Shown one piece after another: positions 8,201-16,807 of a stretch of DNA of 64,000 nucleotides (positions within the stretch are counted from its first letter, which is position 1; every line of letters begins with the position of its first letter). Source of the stretch: Roseovarius aestuariivivens (lineage in GTDB: Bacteria; Pseudomonadota; Alphaproteobacteria; Rhodobacterales; Rhodobacteraceae); the NCBI RefSeq assembly GCF_004761875.1, contig NZ_SJEY01000003.1:1-64000 (forward strand). The letters are read 5' to 3'. Below the pieces are notes generated by a model. It was not told the DNA's origin. It made no database searches and saw only the letters and a program-made list of their open reading frames with translations. The position numbers and the translations under genes were made by a program.

Positions 8201-10793
8201 TCTTCTGATCGTGCTCCGCCAAGAGGTCCTTTTCTGCCTGTTCCGCCATTCCCATCTTGACTTGCCGTACGGCGGACCAAATCCCACGTGTCGCTTTCTC
8301 GGCAGCGTCCCGCTTCGCGACCGCGGTCGCCTCGCCTGCCAGAATCGCATCTATCGAGTCCATTAGCTCGGTGCTGGTCGGGACGTCTCCGGGCGAAAGC
8401 GCCTTGTTGACCAGCTGCCGGACGAGGTCCCGGTAATGGTGCAATTCCAGCCCCGCGGCCAAGTCTGCGGCGTCGTCACGGCTATCTGTAAACGCGATCA
8501 TCTTTTCGGCTTTGACGCCATCACCTGCTGCCACCATGGAGCGGTCAGCGATCAACTGCGTGGTAGCGTTCAGACCAGTACGGAGACCACGGATCGGCGT
8601 TTGAACTATGCCGCGGTAGAAGGCATTTAGGTCCCTCGCATTGAAGTAGCTTTGTGAGCTCAAGCAGTGCGGGCAAGTCTCCGGAAGGCCCGCGACCGAG
8701 AGCCCACCGGGCATGTTGGAAGGAATTGAATACGTGATCCCGGTCGGTTCGCCATGCCCTGCGATGAGTTGGCCGAGCACCGGGTCGAAGCGGGCAGCTT
8801 GGAACTGGAACGTTCCGCTTCCATTGTTCCCTGGATATGAATGGCTCCAAGAAGCTGCACCTTGCGGTATCTTCCCACCCGGCCAATACCAACGAAACTC
8901 GTCGAAAGAGCGTTCGTAGACCATTCTTGGATCGCCACCGCCATCGACTGGCTTCGTAGCCTCGAGGAATATGAACCCTTCGAGATCGGGCTCGTTCGAC
9001 TGGACTACGAAGCCGCCGAGGAACGCCTCGCCGCAATCGTAGCAGTAAAGCAGTTCGAGGACCTGGCCGCCACAATCGCACTTGAGCGCCGGGGCCTTGA
9101 AAAGGCGCCCGATCGTCCTTCCGGGGAACCGGTAGCGCTCGTTAATTTCGCTACAGGCGGGGTTCGAGCATGCCCAGACGCCTTGGACTTGTCGCAAGAA
9201 CATGTGTGACCGGAAAGTCGGCTTCGGTTCTTCCCAGCTTCCCCGGCCCTCGTGTATAGCCGCCACGAAAAGCGCATCTAGGAGCTGCGTCGATGCCCCT
9301 TCGCCGAACACGGTATCCGCGATTTTCGAAAGCTTAGCCGGCCTAACGATTTCCTGCGGGTCGTCGTGGCCATCGACTTGGACGAACGCAGCACCGGCCT
9401 TGGCACACGCACTGGCCAACGCCTCGCGAGGCGAGAGCGCAGCGGAAACGCGCTTTGCCGCTTCCTTCACGACCGAGGCGTCACTACCGAGAAGGCCTGG
9501 CATCTCGGAGGCAAGCAAATCCGTCTCGATCGGCAGTTGGACATCGAAATCCCGTGCTTTGCCGGGATAGATGGCAAAGGTTGACCGATCGACCCCAAAG
9601 AATTCCTCGAGATATTTCGCACCGGTGTCAGGATCGAGCGATGCGCTCGTCGCAATGCAACGCAGCTGTTCCGACGCAGGGTCCAGTCCAAGCCTATCGA
9701 GCAAGTTCCTGACAACAAGCGCCACTTCCGTACCCTGCGTACCGCGATAGCTGTGTAGTTCGTCCACGACGAGGGAGAACTTGCGAGACGGATCCGCGGC
9801 TAACCAATCGCGGGTCTTCTCGAAGATCGGAGACTCGACATCTCGTAGCAGCATGATGTTCAGCATGCTCGTGTTGGTGATCAGGATGTCCGGTGGAGCG
9901 GCCACCATGTCCCAGCGGCTCAGCATCTCGCCACAATAGGGGTCTTGGAATTGGCTACACGCATCGAGGACCTCGGCCGGCTCCTTGCCAGCTGCCAAGA
10001 GCGACTGGCGCAAAGCATCGGCTTCCTGCGCGATCTTCCTTATTTCGCGCCCAGCCTCGTTGATCTTGCCGCGATCACTGGCCCTTAGGGTGGCTGGCGG
10101 GACGAACGTGCCGCCGAGCGTAGCCCCGGTGTAGCGACCGAAATAGAAAAGCGGGCGTCCGCTTTCTTCCTGCGCAATGATGGCCGATCGTCGGAGCCGT
10201 GAAACCTGGTCCTCGACGAGCGCGTTCGTGGGGTATAGCACTAGCGCGCGCATGGCCGCCGAAGATGCGTCATGGGCACTGCTACGAACATGCTTCCATT
10301 GCTTGTCGGCTGCATCCAGCTCTCGCTCCCACCACGGGAACAAGGTCGCTCTCGCTTCATCCGCGGCGCGCTCTTCCAGGATGCTGGCCAGCAAAGGGAG
10401 CAAAAAACTCTCGGTTTTGCCCGATCCAGTGCCGGAGGTCACCACAACGTTGCGACGTCTATCCTTGTCCCCGGCGATGGTCGTCACGAGCGAGGCCGCT
10501 TGGTGATCTCGCAACTTGATCGAGCCATCAGACCCGAAAACGATCGGCCCCAGTGCCGCCGCCGTCGCATCAGAAAGGCCCGCCCGCTTGCAGGCGTCCT
10601 CAATCTTTTCCAGAGAGGGGTACTGTGGGGCAGCTTCGAGCAAGGGTTCTTGCGCCATGACACCAGGTGCTTGGAGCATTTCCCTGCGCTCCAGCATGAT
10701 CCCCTCGTCGCGCATCCAGAAAGCACTGTCGTAGTAACGTTGATAGGCCTCGCGGACGTAGTCGATCACGCTGCTCGGGGTGGAATACCTCAT
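5289..10793 (-). CDS. Giant DEAD/DEAH-box helicase with DUF1998 C-terminus (DruE-like)
   Basis: 1834 aa. Helicase motifs: Walker A GTGSGKT at 121-127, motif II VVDELHSYRG at 342-351, SAT-like TSAS, motif V/VI TTMEVGVDIGSLK and QRVGRAGRAGQ. Several zinc-ribbon cysteine clusters lie between (about residues 530-600, 720 and 1130). The C-terminal CDRSCPDCLRSYSN plus HGMLDWRLALDL is the hallmark of DUF1998/MrfA-like helicases, followed by a ~90-residue tail. Length and architecture match DruE of Druantia anti-phage systems; DrmA of DISARM is related but shorter. Gene overlaps of 4 nt with both neighbours place it in the middle of a three-gene operon, divergent from a C5 methyltransferase as expected for a Druantia type II-like locus. 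System type is inferred. Confidence 0.75.
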   Translation of the reverse strand: MRYSTPSSVIDYVREAYQRYYDSAFWMRDEGIMLERREMLQAPGVMAQEPLLEAAPQYPSLEKIEDACKRAGLSDATAAALGPIVFGSDGSIKLRDHQAASLVTTIAGDKDRRRNVVVTSGTGSGKTESFLLPLLASILEERAADEARATLFPWWERELDAADKQWKHVRSSAHDASSAAMRALVLYPTNALVEDQVSRLRRSAIIAQEESGRPLFYFGRYTGATLGGTFVPPATLRASDRGKINEAGREIRKIAQEADALRQSLLAAGKEPAEVLDACSQFQDPYCGEMLSRWDMVAAPPDILITNTSMLNIMLLRDVESPIFEKTRDWLAADPSRKFSLVVDELHSYRGTQGTEVALVVRNLLDRLGLDPASEQLRCIATSASLDPDTGAKYLEEFFGVDRSTFAIYPGKARDFDVQLPIETDLLASEMPGLLGSDASVVKEAAKRVSAALSPREALASACAKAGAAFVQVDGHDDPQEIVRPAKLSKIADTVFGEGASTQLLDALFVAAIHEGRGSWEEPKPTFRSHMFLRQVQGVWACSNPACSEINERYRFPGRTIGRLFKAPALKCDCGGQVLELLYCYDCGEAFLGGFVVQSNEPDLEGFIFLEATKPVDGGGDPRMVYERSFDEFRWYWPGGKIPQGAASWSHSYPGNNGSGTFQFQAARFDPVLGQLIAGHGEPTGITYSIPSNMPGGLSVAGLPETCPHCLSSQSYFNARDLNAFYRGIVQTPIRGLRTGLNATTQLIADRSMVAAGDGVKAEKMIAFTDSRDDAADLAAGLELHHYRDLVRQLVNKALSPGDVPTSTELMDSIDAILAGEATAVAKRDAAEKATRGIWSAVRQVKMGMAEQAEKDLLAEHDQKIEIGSISWASLVVGLRDELVSMGQNPAGTEASMATDRRDGTGTPWWRFFDPPPGANWPALEGDAATDGRRDFVQRLSGFMANSLFDRAGRDLESMGLATIELPGTNGAELGVADDIATGILANVVRILGQARMFSGHKTRSQTTPPQQVQAYLSKAGPLLNRDAAELADAIKQFLMKKGALSEQWLLTTQNHSSFPMHLVPAGERQRYRCKTCAKVTMSLPVKVCTTQHCDSREFEEIGTGGEDYYSWVAGEPTHRLAVSELTGQTKPMSEQRRRQRLFKGEAFVEGEHEITHGLDALSVTTTMEVGVDIGSLKLVMMANMPPQRFNYQQRVGRAGRAGQAFSYAVTISRGAAHDDYYFNNPERMTGDVPPQPELDLSRPEIIKRVAAAECLRRAFLSLATPPARNNDSAHGAFGRSSEWFTSYHQPVSEWLEQSAEVKHVVGRLTSFAPLDGAEVIEAVESYVRSDLVKQIGECVLSSQFIQEELSHRLAVAGILPMFGFPTQVRSIFWDVKRNRAEDTVISDRPLDHAVWAFAPGAEIPKDKRLFTACGFVSRRDGHTGIINEENPLGASLTYTRCTAKSCGVIAHGDHDTCKVCGNPSQPFPLFQPRGFMAHWKARDYDGQRQRGPALPPPVRAFEQEFDGSNACGPMQLAIGQGQVALVNDNEGELYEFTHEEFNKVTVRHEGLYRDGFKFGNEAGEEVERGAIGAVFTTDVLSYYFEGAKGVGNWGVLDVTGQVSAASAIASFSELTKLALATELDIDPEEFRTGRQRWRIRVGEVEIDTEQVFIADKLENGAGYSRWASKPKNMERALSNFVATVAPKWEDETHSHDCDRSCPDCLRSYSNRFIHGMLDWRLALDLSDLALGKELQLGRWLEGPEDDIAIAFKAFADTAGMPVEIDYGAGLTAIVNGKKALLLGHPLWHTREGLWQPRQREARDELRAKGIEAKFVDVRDFAYRTAKYFLELRR

Positions 10794-13700
10794 TTGGAAA
10801 TTTCCTTGTTGTAGAGAATTTCGAGTACGGTCCCGGCAATATTGGGAGGAACGTTAGCGTAAAGCGTTAGGCCTTGGTCCGACGTCTGCGGGAGGTTGCC
10901 GGAGCAGGCAACCAAGGCGCGCTCGAGCAAACCAATCGGCTCCGATCCCCGCATCGAAAGAAAACACCTCTCCCACGGGTTGTAGCCATGCAACCGTTTC
11001 CCTGCTCGCCGCGCCGCCAATAGCTTGACGACCTGGTGTGGCCCTTGGAACTCGCGGCCATCGGGCCGGCGGTAGGCGTAGGTCCTCCCGGCATGATCGA
11101 ACCGGTATGCGCCTTCCTCGACGATCGTGTCGACAGTTCGCCACGACATCTTCTCGAGGTCGAATAATTGGAGGTTGCGTAGGTTCGAGCCAAGCGAGAC
11201 TGGAATTAGGCTCGATGCTAGGCCATCGAGTTCCAAGCAGGCCTCCGCCAGTCCGCCGGCCACGTCCTCGTAAACGCCGAACTTCCTTCTAAGCGGGTCA
11301 CTAAGCTTGGCGACCACCGTGTTCAGAGTATCTGGTTCGAGCCCCGTCACCGCGATACGAGCTGGACCGTCTCCTCTTTTCCTGACGGAGTACTTACCCC
11401 CTGCGCTCTCGATAGCTTCTTGGAGCTGGGAGAGCATTTCTGCACTGCGAAACCCGGCTAGCACCGCTAAGTTATCCGAAACGAAGCCAATGCTTGGCCC
11501 GGGCACCGACCAAGCACCAACCCGGTTGGAACCGGGCCGCAGCTGCACGTCCATGAGCGACAACGCGGAATAGTTCCTTGCGACTTCGCCGAGTCTCCAC
11601 GGCGGCAGGGAATATCCCGAGAGTAGGGCATCCAGCTTTCCCACGCTACCGTGGCCGAGGAAAGCAAGCCCATCTAAGAGCAAATCGTGATCGATTTCTT
11701 CTTCCGTATCGAATGCGTCCAACTTGAAGCGCGCTATGGTTTTTCGGGCTTGGAACCCAGCCGGCTTCTCTTTCGGCTTCTTGGTCTTCTTGGCAGGACC
11801 AGAACTCTTTGCCGGGCTACTCAGCAGCATTATTCGACCGCAGTCCTTGCACACCATTCTCCGGCGCTTATCCTTTGAGACTTTTTTGGGCGTGTACTCA
11901 CAGAGCCAGTAATGATAATTGCGAACGGCACAGGACTCAGAACAAGTTGCGTCTTCAACCGCATCTTCAAGCTCGTTGTAAGCTGTATCCTCGTCGTGCT
12001 GCTCGAACAAACCCGGTGGAAATGCAGCCGCGACGTCGGCATGCATCCCAGTCAGTGCCCGGCCCCGTTCGACTTCCAGGCCGCTAAGATGCCTTGCCCC
12101 ATCAAGTTCAGCTATTGGCTGTGCGGAAGAAATTGTCCTGTGGGCCAACTGCCCTTCGTTCACGAGGCTCGACTGCCTGGCCCGGTCCGCCGACCTGAGA
12201 AGCAGTGTCATTTCGGCGAGACGCTTCTTACCGCGGAATCCAACGAGCGTAAACGTTCCGTCCCCTGCGTCATCGAGCAGCAATCTGCAATTCTCCGACG
12301 CGGATTCCTCGATAGCGACCTCTATCGGTCCTCCTTGGCCGGGTCGGGTTGCCTCAATGCGGACCGGGCCCGAGCTCGCCCTGAAATGAACTGATGGTGG
12401 CCTCCAAGAATGCCAAATATCCCGGGCCAAACGGTACCCACCGTCCGCGGTCAAACCGTCGTCATCGACATCTGGGATAAGGACCGACAAATCTTCCGAC
12501 GCTTCGAAGGCCGCGCGGGTCATGCGGACATCCTTGTAGAGGAGCCAACCTTCGGGGATCCCTGGGAGATCATCTCGCGACGCCACGCTTGCTTGACCGG
12601 ACGATGCGGACTCGAGGATGTCGTCCAGCTCGGCAACTAACGACTTCTTCTCCTTCACGAGGAGCATGTGGTTAGAGCCAAGCGTAATGCGCCTGTTCTC
12701 GGCCCAAAACGGGCCGTCCGGTGATTTCGAAAGGGGTATAACCAACCTTGAGCGCCATCGGAACGATGCGCCTTCGCCCTCGAGCGACACGTTGCCTAGC
12801 GCCGCCGTTGCGCCGCATCCCAGTGGATTGGGAGACACCGTGGCAAAGGCCCCGTACTGGGTATTAGCAAGGCTAAAGCCTATGGAGCTTCCCCCTTTGA
12901 GACCTTCGATCGCGCTCGAAAATTCGCCGGAGATACCGAGACCCAACGACAGTTGGGCGGAGGGAAACCCCGGAATGATCGCGGCCATCAAGGTTAGCTC
13001 GCGAACCGGCGCCTTGTTGGATTCTTGGCTGGCGACCACGGTGGACCCGGTCCACTCCTCGAACTCCGCGGACGCAACCTCGGCGATTCTGTTTCGTAGA
13101 TCGACCTGAGCCCAAGCCTTCTTTAGGCGCGAGTTCGGATTACTCGTAGTCATCCAATCCGCAAGGTAGGGCTGGAGTTGATCCGCCGTGGGCCTGTCGC
13201 CCGACGCAAAACCGTACCTTTGAAATAGATCGTGGAAGTGGTCGCGGTCGCTGGCCCGCACGATGGCTTGCGATATGGCCAATCCGGCGTATTTCCACTT
13301 GCCGATTGGCATGGCCGACGGCCTGCCGAGCTCGTAGTCGTGCTCTTCCAACCAAGTCGCGAGCATCCTCCACAAGACCTCGGTTGATTTGCCATTTTCC
13401 GCCAATGGGTCCCGCGGAAACTTGGTAACCTGCGACAGCCGGAGGTAGTAGTTGTTGGTCGCAATCGTGTCATCGTCGCCCATCAATTCGGCGGCGTGCG
13501 CCAATGCGAAGAGAACTGCAGTGAACGGCGGCACACCCTCACTGCCGCCCCTTTCCCAGTCGCGGGCTTGCCTTAGCACAGAGATGTACGGGTTATAGCC
13601 GACGTGAAGGTATCGGCCGACAGCCTCACAGCAGACCTCCTCGACGAGGCCGACATCGACCGCCAGTTCCGAGGCTACCCTTCTCCGCAACGTATCGTTT

Positions 13701-13816
13701 AGCGTTAAGTAGACGGGTCTGCCGCGGTACCGGCCGGAAAAGAATGCCGTCGAAAGTGCCTCGTTAACGCGAGGGTAATCAATGGCGTGCTCAAATGGAG
13801 TAATCACCGAATTCAC
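10790..13816 (-). CDS. Large uncharacterised protein, first gene of DruE-like operon
   Basis: 1008 aa from a GTG start. I recognise no catalytic motif. The N-terminal ~260 residues look alpha-helical (for example YNPYISVLRQARDWERGG). A middle beta-rich part follows, then a zinc-binding cysteine cluster near 625-665 (C-x3-C-x9-C-x16-C-x2-C), a Lys-rich linker, and a C-terminal mixed domain. It is translated just before the DUF1998 helicase with an ATGA overlap, so it is probably a dedicated partner. Position and size suit a DruG/DruF- or DruH-like subunit of Druantia, but I cannot prove homology by eye. There is no strong Shine-Dalgarno sequence before the GTG, so the exact start is uncertain. 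Confidence 0.6.
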   Translation of the reverse strand: MNSVITPFEHAIDYPRVNEALSTAFFSGRYRGRPVYLTLNDTLRRRVASELAVDVGLVEEVCCEAVGRYLHVGYNPYISVLRQARDWERGGSEGVPPFTAVLFALAHAAELMGDDDTIATNNYYLRLSQVTKFPRDPLAENGKSTEVLWRMLATWLEEHDYELGRPSAMPIGKWKYAGLAISQAIVRASDRDHFHDLFQRYGFASGDRPTADQLQPYLADWMTTSNPNSRLKKAWAQVDLRNRIAEVASAEFEEWTGSTVVASQESNKAPVRELTLMAAIIPGFPSAQLSLGLGISGEFSSAIEGLKGGSSIGFSLANTQYGAFATVSPNPLGCGATAALGNVSLEGEGASFRWRSRLVIPLSKSPDGPFWAENRRITLGSNHMLLVKEKKSLVAELDDILESASSGQASVASRDDLPGIPEGWLLYKDVRMTRAAFEASEDLSVLIPDVDDDGLTADGGYRLARDIWHSWRPPSVHFRASSGPVRIEATRPGQGGPIEVAIEESASENCRLLLDDAGDGTFTLVGFRGKKRLAEMTLLLRSADRARQSSLVNEGQLAHRTISSAQPIAELDGARHLSGLEVERGRALTGMHADVAAAFPPGLFEQHDEDTAYNELEDAVEDATCSESCAVRNYHYWLCEYTPKKVSKDKRRRMVCKDCGRIMLLSSPAKSSGPAKKTKKPKEKPAGFQARKTIARFKLDAFDTEEEIDHDLLLDGLAFLGHGSVGKLDALLSGYSLPPWRLGEVARNYSALSLMDVQLRPGSNRVGAWSVPGPSIGFVSDNLAVLAGFRSAEMLSQLQEAIESAGGKYSVRKRGDGPARIAVTGLEPDTLNTVVAKLSDPLRRKFGVYEDVAGGLAEACLELDGLASSLIPVSLGSNLRNLQLFDLEKMSWRTVDTIVEEGAYRFDHAGRTYAYRRPDGREFQGPHQVVKLLAARRAGKRLHGYNPWERCFLSMRGSEPIGLLERALVACSGNLPQTSDQGLTLYANVPPNIAGTVLEILYNKEISK

Positions 13817-14117
13817 AGTCCGTAACTTAAATAAAATGCAAAGCCTGTTTCAACCCTCCGACAGGAGAGTAGCTCACTAATCTGACGACAGTAAGTCGCC
13901 GCCGCGCACCTCTTGAGAATTGCCCACGGTCCGCTTTCAATCGTCCGGACACTTGGAAATGGCATGGCATCTCTACCAGCGGGGGGGATAGCGTCCAAGT
14001 CGTCACACAGCCGCAATTGAAACGGATGGTCGAGAACTACCAAAGAAGCGACTTCACAGCTTACCCATAAAGTTTTCCACAACATCTGGGTTCCACATCG
14101 ACACGGGCACCAACATA

Positions 14118-14138
14118 TGCTAGCCAAATCCCCTAGCA
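14118..14138. promoter_or_regulatory. Inverted repeat in the divergent promoter region of the defence locus
   Basis: TGCTAG and CTAGCA arms separated by 9 bases, 25 bases upstream of the methyltransferase ATG. The whole 346-base gap 13817-14162 separates the divergent helicase operon and restriction-modification genes and must hold both promoters. The repeat is a candidate operator, but no controller (C) protein gene is visible. The arms are short, so chance is possible. Confidence 0.3.
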
Positions 14139-14162
14139 AGCACGAGCAAAGGGGCCATCGAA

Positions 14163-15584
14163 ATGCTTGAGAAGACGATTGCGCGGGAAGCAAGGGAAGA
14201 AGTCGAAAGCATCTCGACAGATTCGTCGCCAATCAGCTCAAGGGTTTACGGCATGGTCGACCTTTTCGCGGGGTGCGGGGGGCTGTCGCTCGGCTTCGAG
14301 AACGCCGGGTTCACGCCGGCTTTCGTGAACGAGCTGAACAACGATGCGATGGCAACCTACCTCGAGAATCGATCCCACGATCTTGGTGGGGTAAAGTTCC
14401 GCGACAATGTTTCCCTTCGCTGCAACGATGCACACGAGCTCAAAGGCAAGCGCCTTGAGCAACTAGTAGTCGACCTTGCCAACCTCGGCGATATCGATTT
14501 CAACTTTGATACCGCGAGCAGCAAGTCCGGTGGTGGCAGCACACTGGACGTCTTGGCTGGCGGTCCACCCTGCCAAGGCTACTCGGGCATCGGGATCCGG
14601 CGCTCATACGCGGTGGACCGCAAGCATATCCCATCGAACCAGCTGTACGTGCGCATGGCGAAGATAATCTCGCGGTTGCGCCCGCGTATCTTCCTTTTCG
14701 AGAACGTCAGGGGGCTCTTGAACGCGAAGTGGACGCGGGAAGGCGGCGAGCCGATCTGGCCGGACGTCTTCAAGGAATTCAATGACATTCCAGGCTATGA
14801 AGTCCGCTGGAAGCTCGTCTTCGCGAAAGATTACGGTGTCCCGCAAAATCGTCCCCGGGTCCTCTTGGTGGGCATTCGGAAAGACATCGTGGCTGCCAGC
14901 GACCTGCTGGATCCAGCTGCTCACGGGGAGGACGCCGTCGCCTGCGGGTTCCTGCCCAAGCCAGGATCCCGGCAGTTCCCGGACCTCGTCGACCTGCTCG
15001 GGGACCTCGTCGACCATTCCGTGGAAGACGCCCTCCGATCACAGGAGTTTCCCAAGGGAACGTTCGAAACGACCCGCTACCCTCGCAAGCCCAAGCCCGG
15101 CGCCGCCGAGCGGCTTCGCCGTCCCCCGGAGTGGGCGCCGAACATGAAGGTGCGATTAACCGACCAAGAATACAGCAAGCACAAGGCTGCCGTCGTCGAG
15201 AAGTTCGCTCACATGCTCGCGAATGACGGCGAAATCCCGGAGCACTTCCAGACAAAGAAGTTCTCGCAGCGCGTTCTGCGGGCTCGTTGGGGCAACCACG
15301 AGCCAAATATCACGGCGACATCGCTCCCCGATGACTACGTGCACTTCAGCCAACCCCGCATCCTCACCGTGCGGGAATGGGCAAGGCTGCAGCTGTTCCC
15401 AGACTGGTACGTTTTCAAAGGAAAGCGCACGACCGGTGGCTTGCGGCGCGCCGGCAACCCGCTCGAGGGGTTGTTCGATCGCGAGGTTCCAAAGTACACC
15501 CAGATCGGGAACGCTGTCCCGGTTGGCCTTGCCGAGGCGGTCGGTCGGCACTTTCGAGCGATCCTTGACGATGCACTAAACTAG
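14163..15584 (+). CDS. C5-cytosine DNA methyltransferase (restriction-modification set 1)
   Basis: 473 aa. Motif I MVDLFAGCGGLSLGF (31-45), motif IV GGPPCQGYSG with catalytic Cys137, motif VI FLFENVRG, motif VIII-like QNRPRVLLVG, and C-terminal motifs IX/X (QIGNAVPVGLAEAV). It transfers a methyl group from SAM to C5 of cytosine in its target. A ~70-residue insertion between motifs I and IV is longer than in minimal enzymes. It is followed 17 nt later by an MvaI/BcnI-type nuclease and then by a mismatch-glycosylase-like gene, and is divergent from the DruE-like operon. It could protect against the nuclease, act as a Druantia-II-like DruM, or both. Target sequence cannot be read from the protein. 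Confidence 0.9.
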   Translation: MLEKTIAREAREEVESISTDSSPISSRVYGMVDLFAGCGGLSLGFENAGFTPAFVNELNNDAMATYLENRSHDLGGVKFRDNVSLRCNDAHELKGKRLEQLVVDLANLGDIDFNFDTASSKSGGGSTLDVLAGGPPCQGYSGIGIRRSYAVDRKHIPSNQLYVRMAKIISRLRPRIFLFENVRGLLNAKWTREGGEPIWPDVFKEFNDIPGYEVRWKLVFAKDYGVPQNRPRVLLVGIRKDIVAASDLLDPAAHGEDAVACGFLPKPGSRQFPDLVDLLGDLVDHSVEDALRSQEFPKGTFETTRYPRKPKPGAAERLRRPPEWAPNMKVRLTDQEYSKHKAAVVEKFAHMLANDGEIPEHFQTKKFSQRVLRARWGNHEPNITATSLPDDYVHFSQPRILTVREWARLQLFPDWYVFKGKRTTGGLRRAGNPLEGLFDREVPKYTQIGNAVPVGLAEAVGRHFRAILDDALN

Positions 15585-15601
15585 GAAAGCCGCCGAAAAA
15601 G

Positions 15602-16807
15602 TTGCCCCTCCGCCCGTTGAACCAACTCGAGAGAAAACATCTCGAGCGCCTTACGGCATTGTCCATCGATGTAACCTTGATCCAGCCGACCGCGACCGGC
15701 CTCAAGAAGTCGATCTTGGACGCGACTATTCCCGTTCGAAACTTCCTCCGCGAAAACGAGCTCCACGACTACGAGGAACAGGGACAAGGCGCGAAGGAGC
15801 ACGGACAGCAATTGGAGGCAGTACTCCTAGAAGTTGACCGCGCGACAGCTTCGAAGGCCTCGCTCTACCGGCCCAAGACAAAGCAAGGCGATCCGCGGAT
15901 ATGGTTCTCCGGCCTGCCCGGTTTTGCCGAGCCAGATGACATGTTGGTCCTGCTCCAACACGACCGAGGCCTGGCGGTTATCAACCTCACGCGTACGGAC
16001 GTGTCGGAGGTGGTAGACTACGAATTAGCCGGACCGCTTCTCGACGTGCTTAGAACCCGCTCCCGCGATGCCGCGAGCATCGCGGACGAGCTTCTAGCGA
16101 TGCTTCGCGCTATCGCGGCGAAGGGCTTGGTCCCATCGGTAATGGGCGAGCGTGCAGATACCGCTGTCGGGCGAACCCTTGAGCACGCGCTGGGCATTGC
16201 GATCAACTCTCGACGCGAACCTGACTACAAGGGTATCGAGTTGAAATCCTATCGCAGGGCATCGCGAGCCTCGCGCGAGAACAGGAAGACGCTGTTCGCG
16301 CGTGTTGCAAACTGGGAATTGAGCAAATTCAAGAGTAGCCGCGAGATACTAGATAATTTCGGGTATCCGCGGGGTGACGACTTCAAGCTCTATTGCACGG
16401 TGAGCACGCAAGTTACGAATTCTCAGGGGCTGTATTTCGAGATCGACGACAAGGCCGCGCTTCTGAAAGAGCGATCGACGCGGAAGGACATCGGCGCATT
16501 CGCCACCTGGGCAATGCAAGACCTGCGCGCGGCGCTCGCGGCAAAGCACCAAGAGACCTTTTGGGTCGGAGCTCGGGTCCACGAGCAAGATGGTCGCGAC
16601 CATTTCGAATTTCGAGACGTCCTGCACACTCGCAGGCCAATCCTCTCACAGTTTGACCTACTCCTCGAACAAGGCGAGATCACGATGGACCACCTGATCA
16701 AGAGGACTCCGAAAGGCCGCGTGTCCGAGAAAGGGCCACTTTTCAAGATCAACGCTGGATCACTGGGCCTTCTCTTCCCTCCAAGCAAGTCCTATGCGCT
16801 TCGTTGA
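15602..16807 (+). CDS. MvaI/BcnI-family restriction endonuclease
   Basis: 401 aa from a TTG start at 15602 (GGAAAGCC precedes it). The C-terminal half contains GRTLEHALGIAINSRREPDYKGIELKSY in pattern; Asp208 with Glu213-x-Lys215 forms the PD-(D/E)XK site typical of the MvaI/BcnI Pfam family, and FKINAGSLGLLFP closes the domain. Characterised members cut CCWGG or CCSGG as monomers. The N-terminal ~150 residues are extra and may bind DNA. The preceding C5 methyltransferase is its natural partner, although MvaI and BcnI themselves are paired with N4 methylases. The gene overlaps the next by 14 nt. Confidence 0.75.
   Translation: MPLRPLNQLERKHLERLTALSIDVTLIQPTATGLKKSILDATIPVRNFLRENELHDYEEQGQGAKEHGQQLEAVLLEVDRATASKASLYRPKTKQGDPRIWFSGLPGFAEPDDMLVLLQHDRGLAVINLTRTDVSEVVDYELAGPLLDVLRTRSRDAASIADELLAMLRAIAAKGLVPSVMGERADTAVGRTLEHALGIAINSRREPDYKGIELKSYRRASRASRENRKTLFARVANWELSKFKSSREILDNFGYPRGDDFKLYCTVSTQVTNSQGLYFEIDDKAALLKERSTRKDIGAFATWAMQDLRAALAAKHQETFWVGARVHEQDGRDHFEFRDVLHTRRPILSQFDLLLEQGEITMDHLIKRTPKGRVSEKGPLFKINAGSLGLLFPPSKSYALR

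Noticed and set aside
13817..14162. A 139-aa minus-strand ORF at 13813-14232
   Set aside because: It covers the divergent promoter gap, overlaps the methyltransferase start and its translation shows no domain-like pattern.
5289..15584. DISARM system (DUF1998 helicase plus C5 methyltransferase)
   Set aside because: No PLD-type DrmC is present, no DrmB-like DUF1998 protein is evident besides the single giant helicase, and the helicase length fits DruE better.
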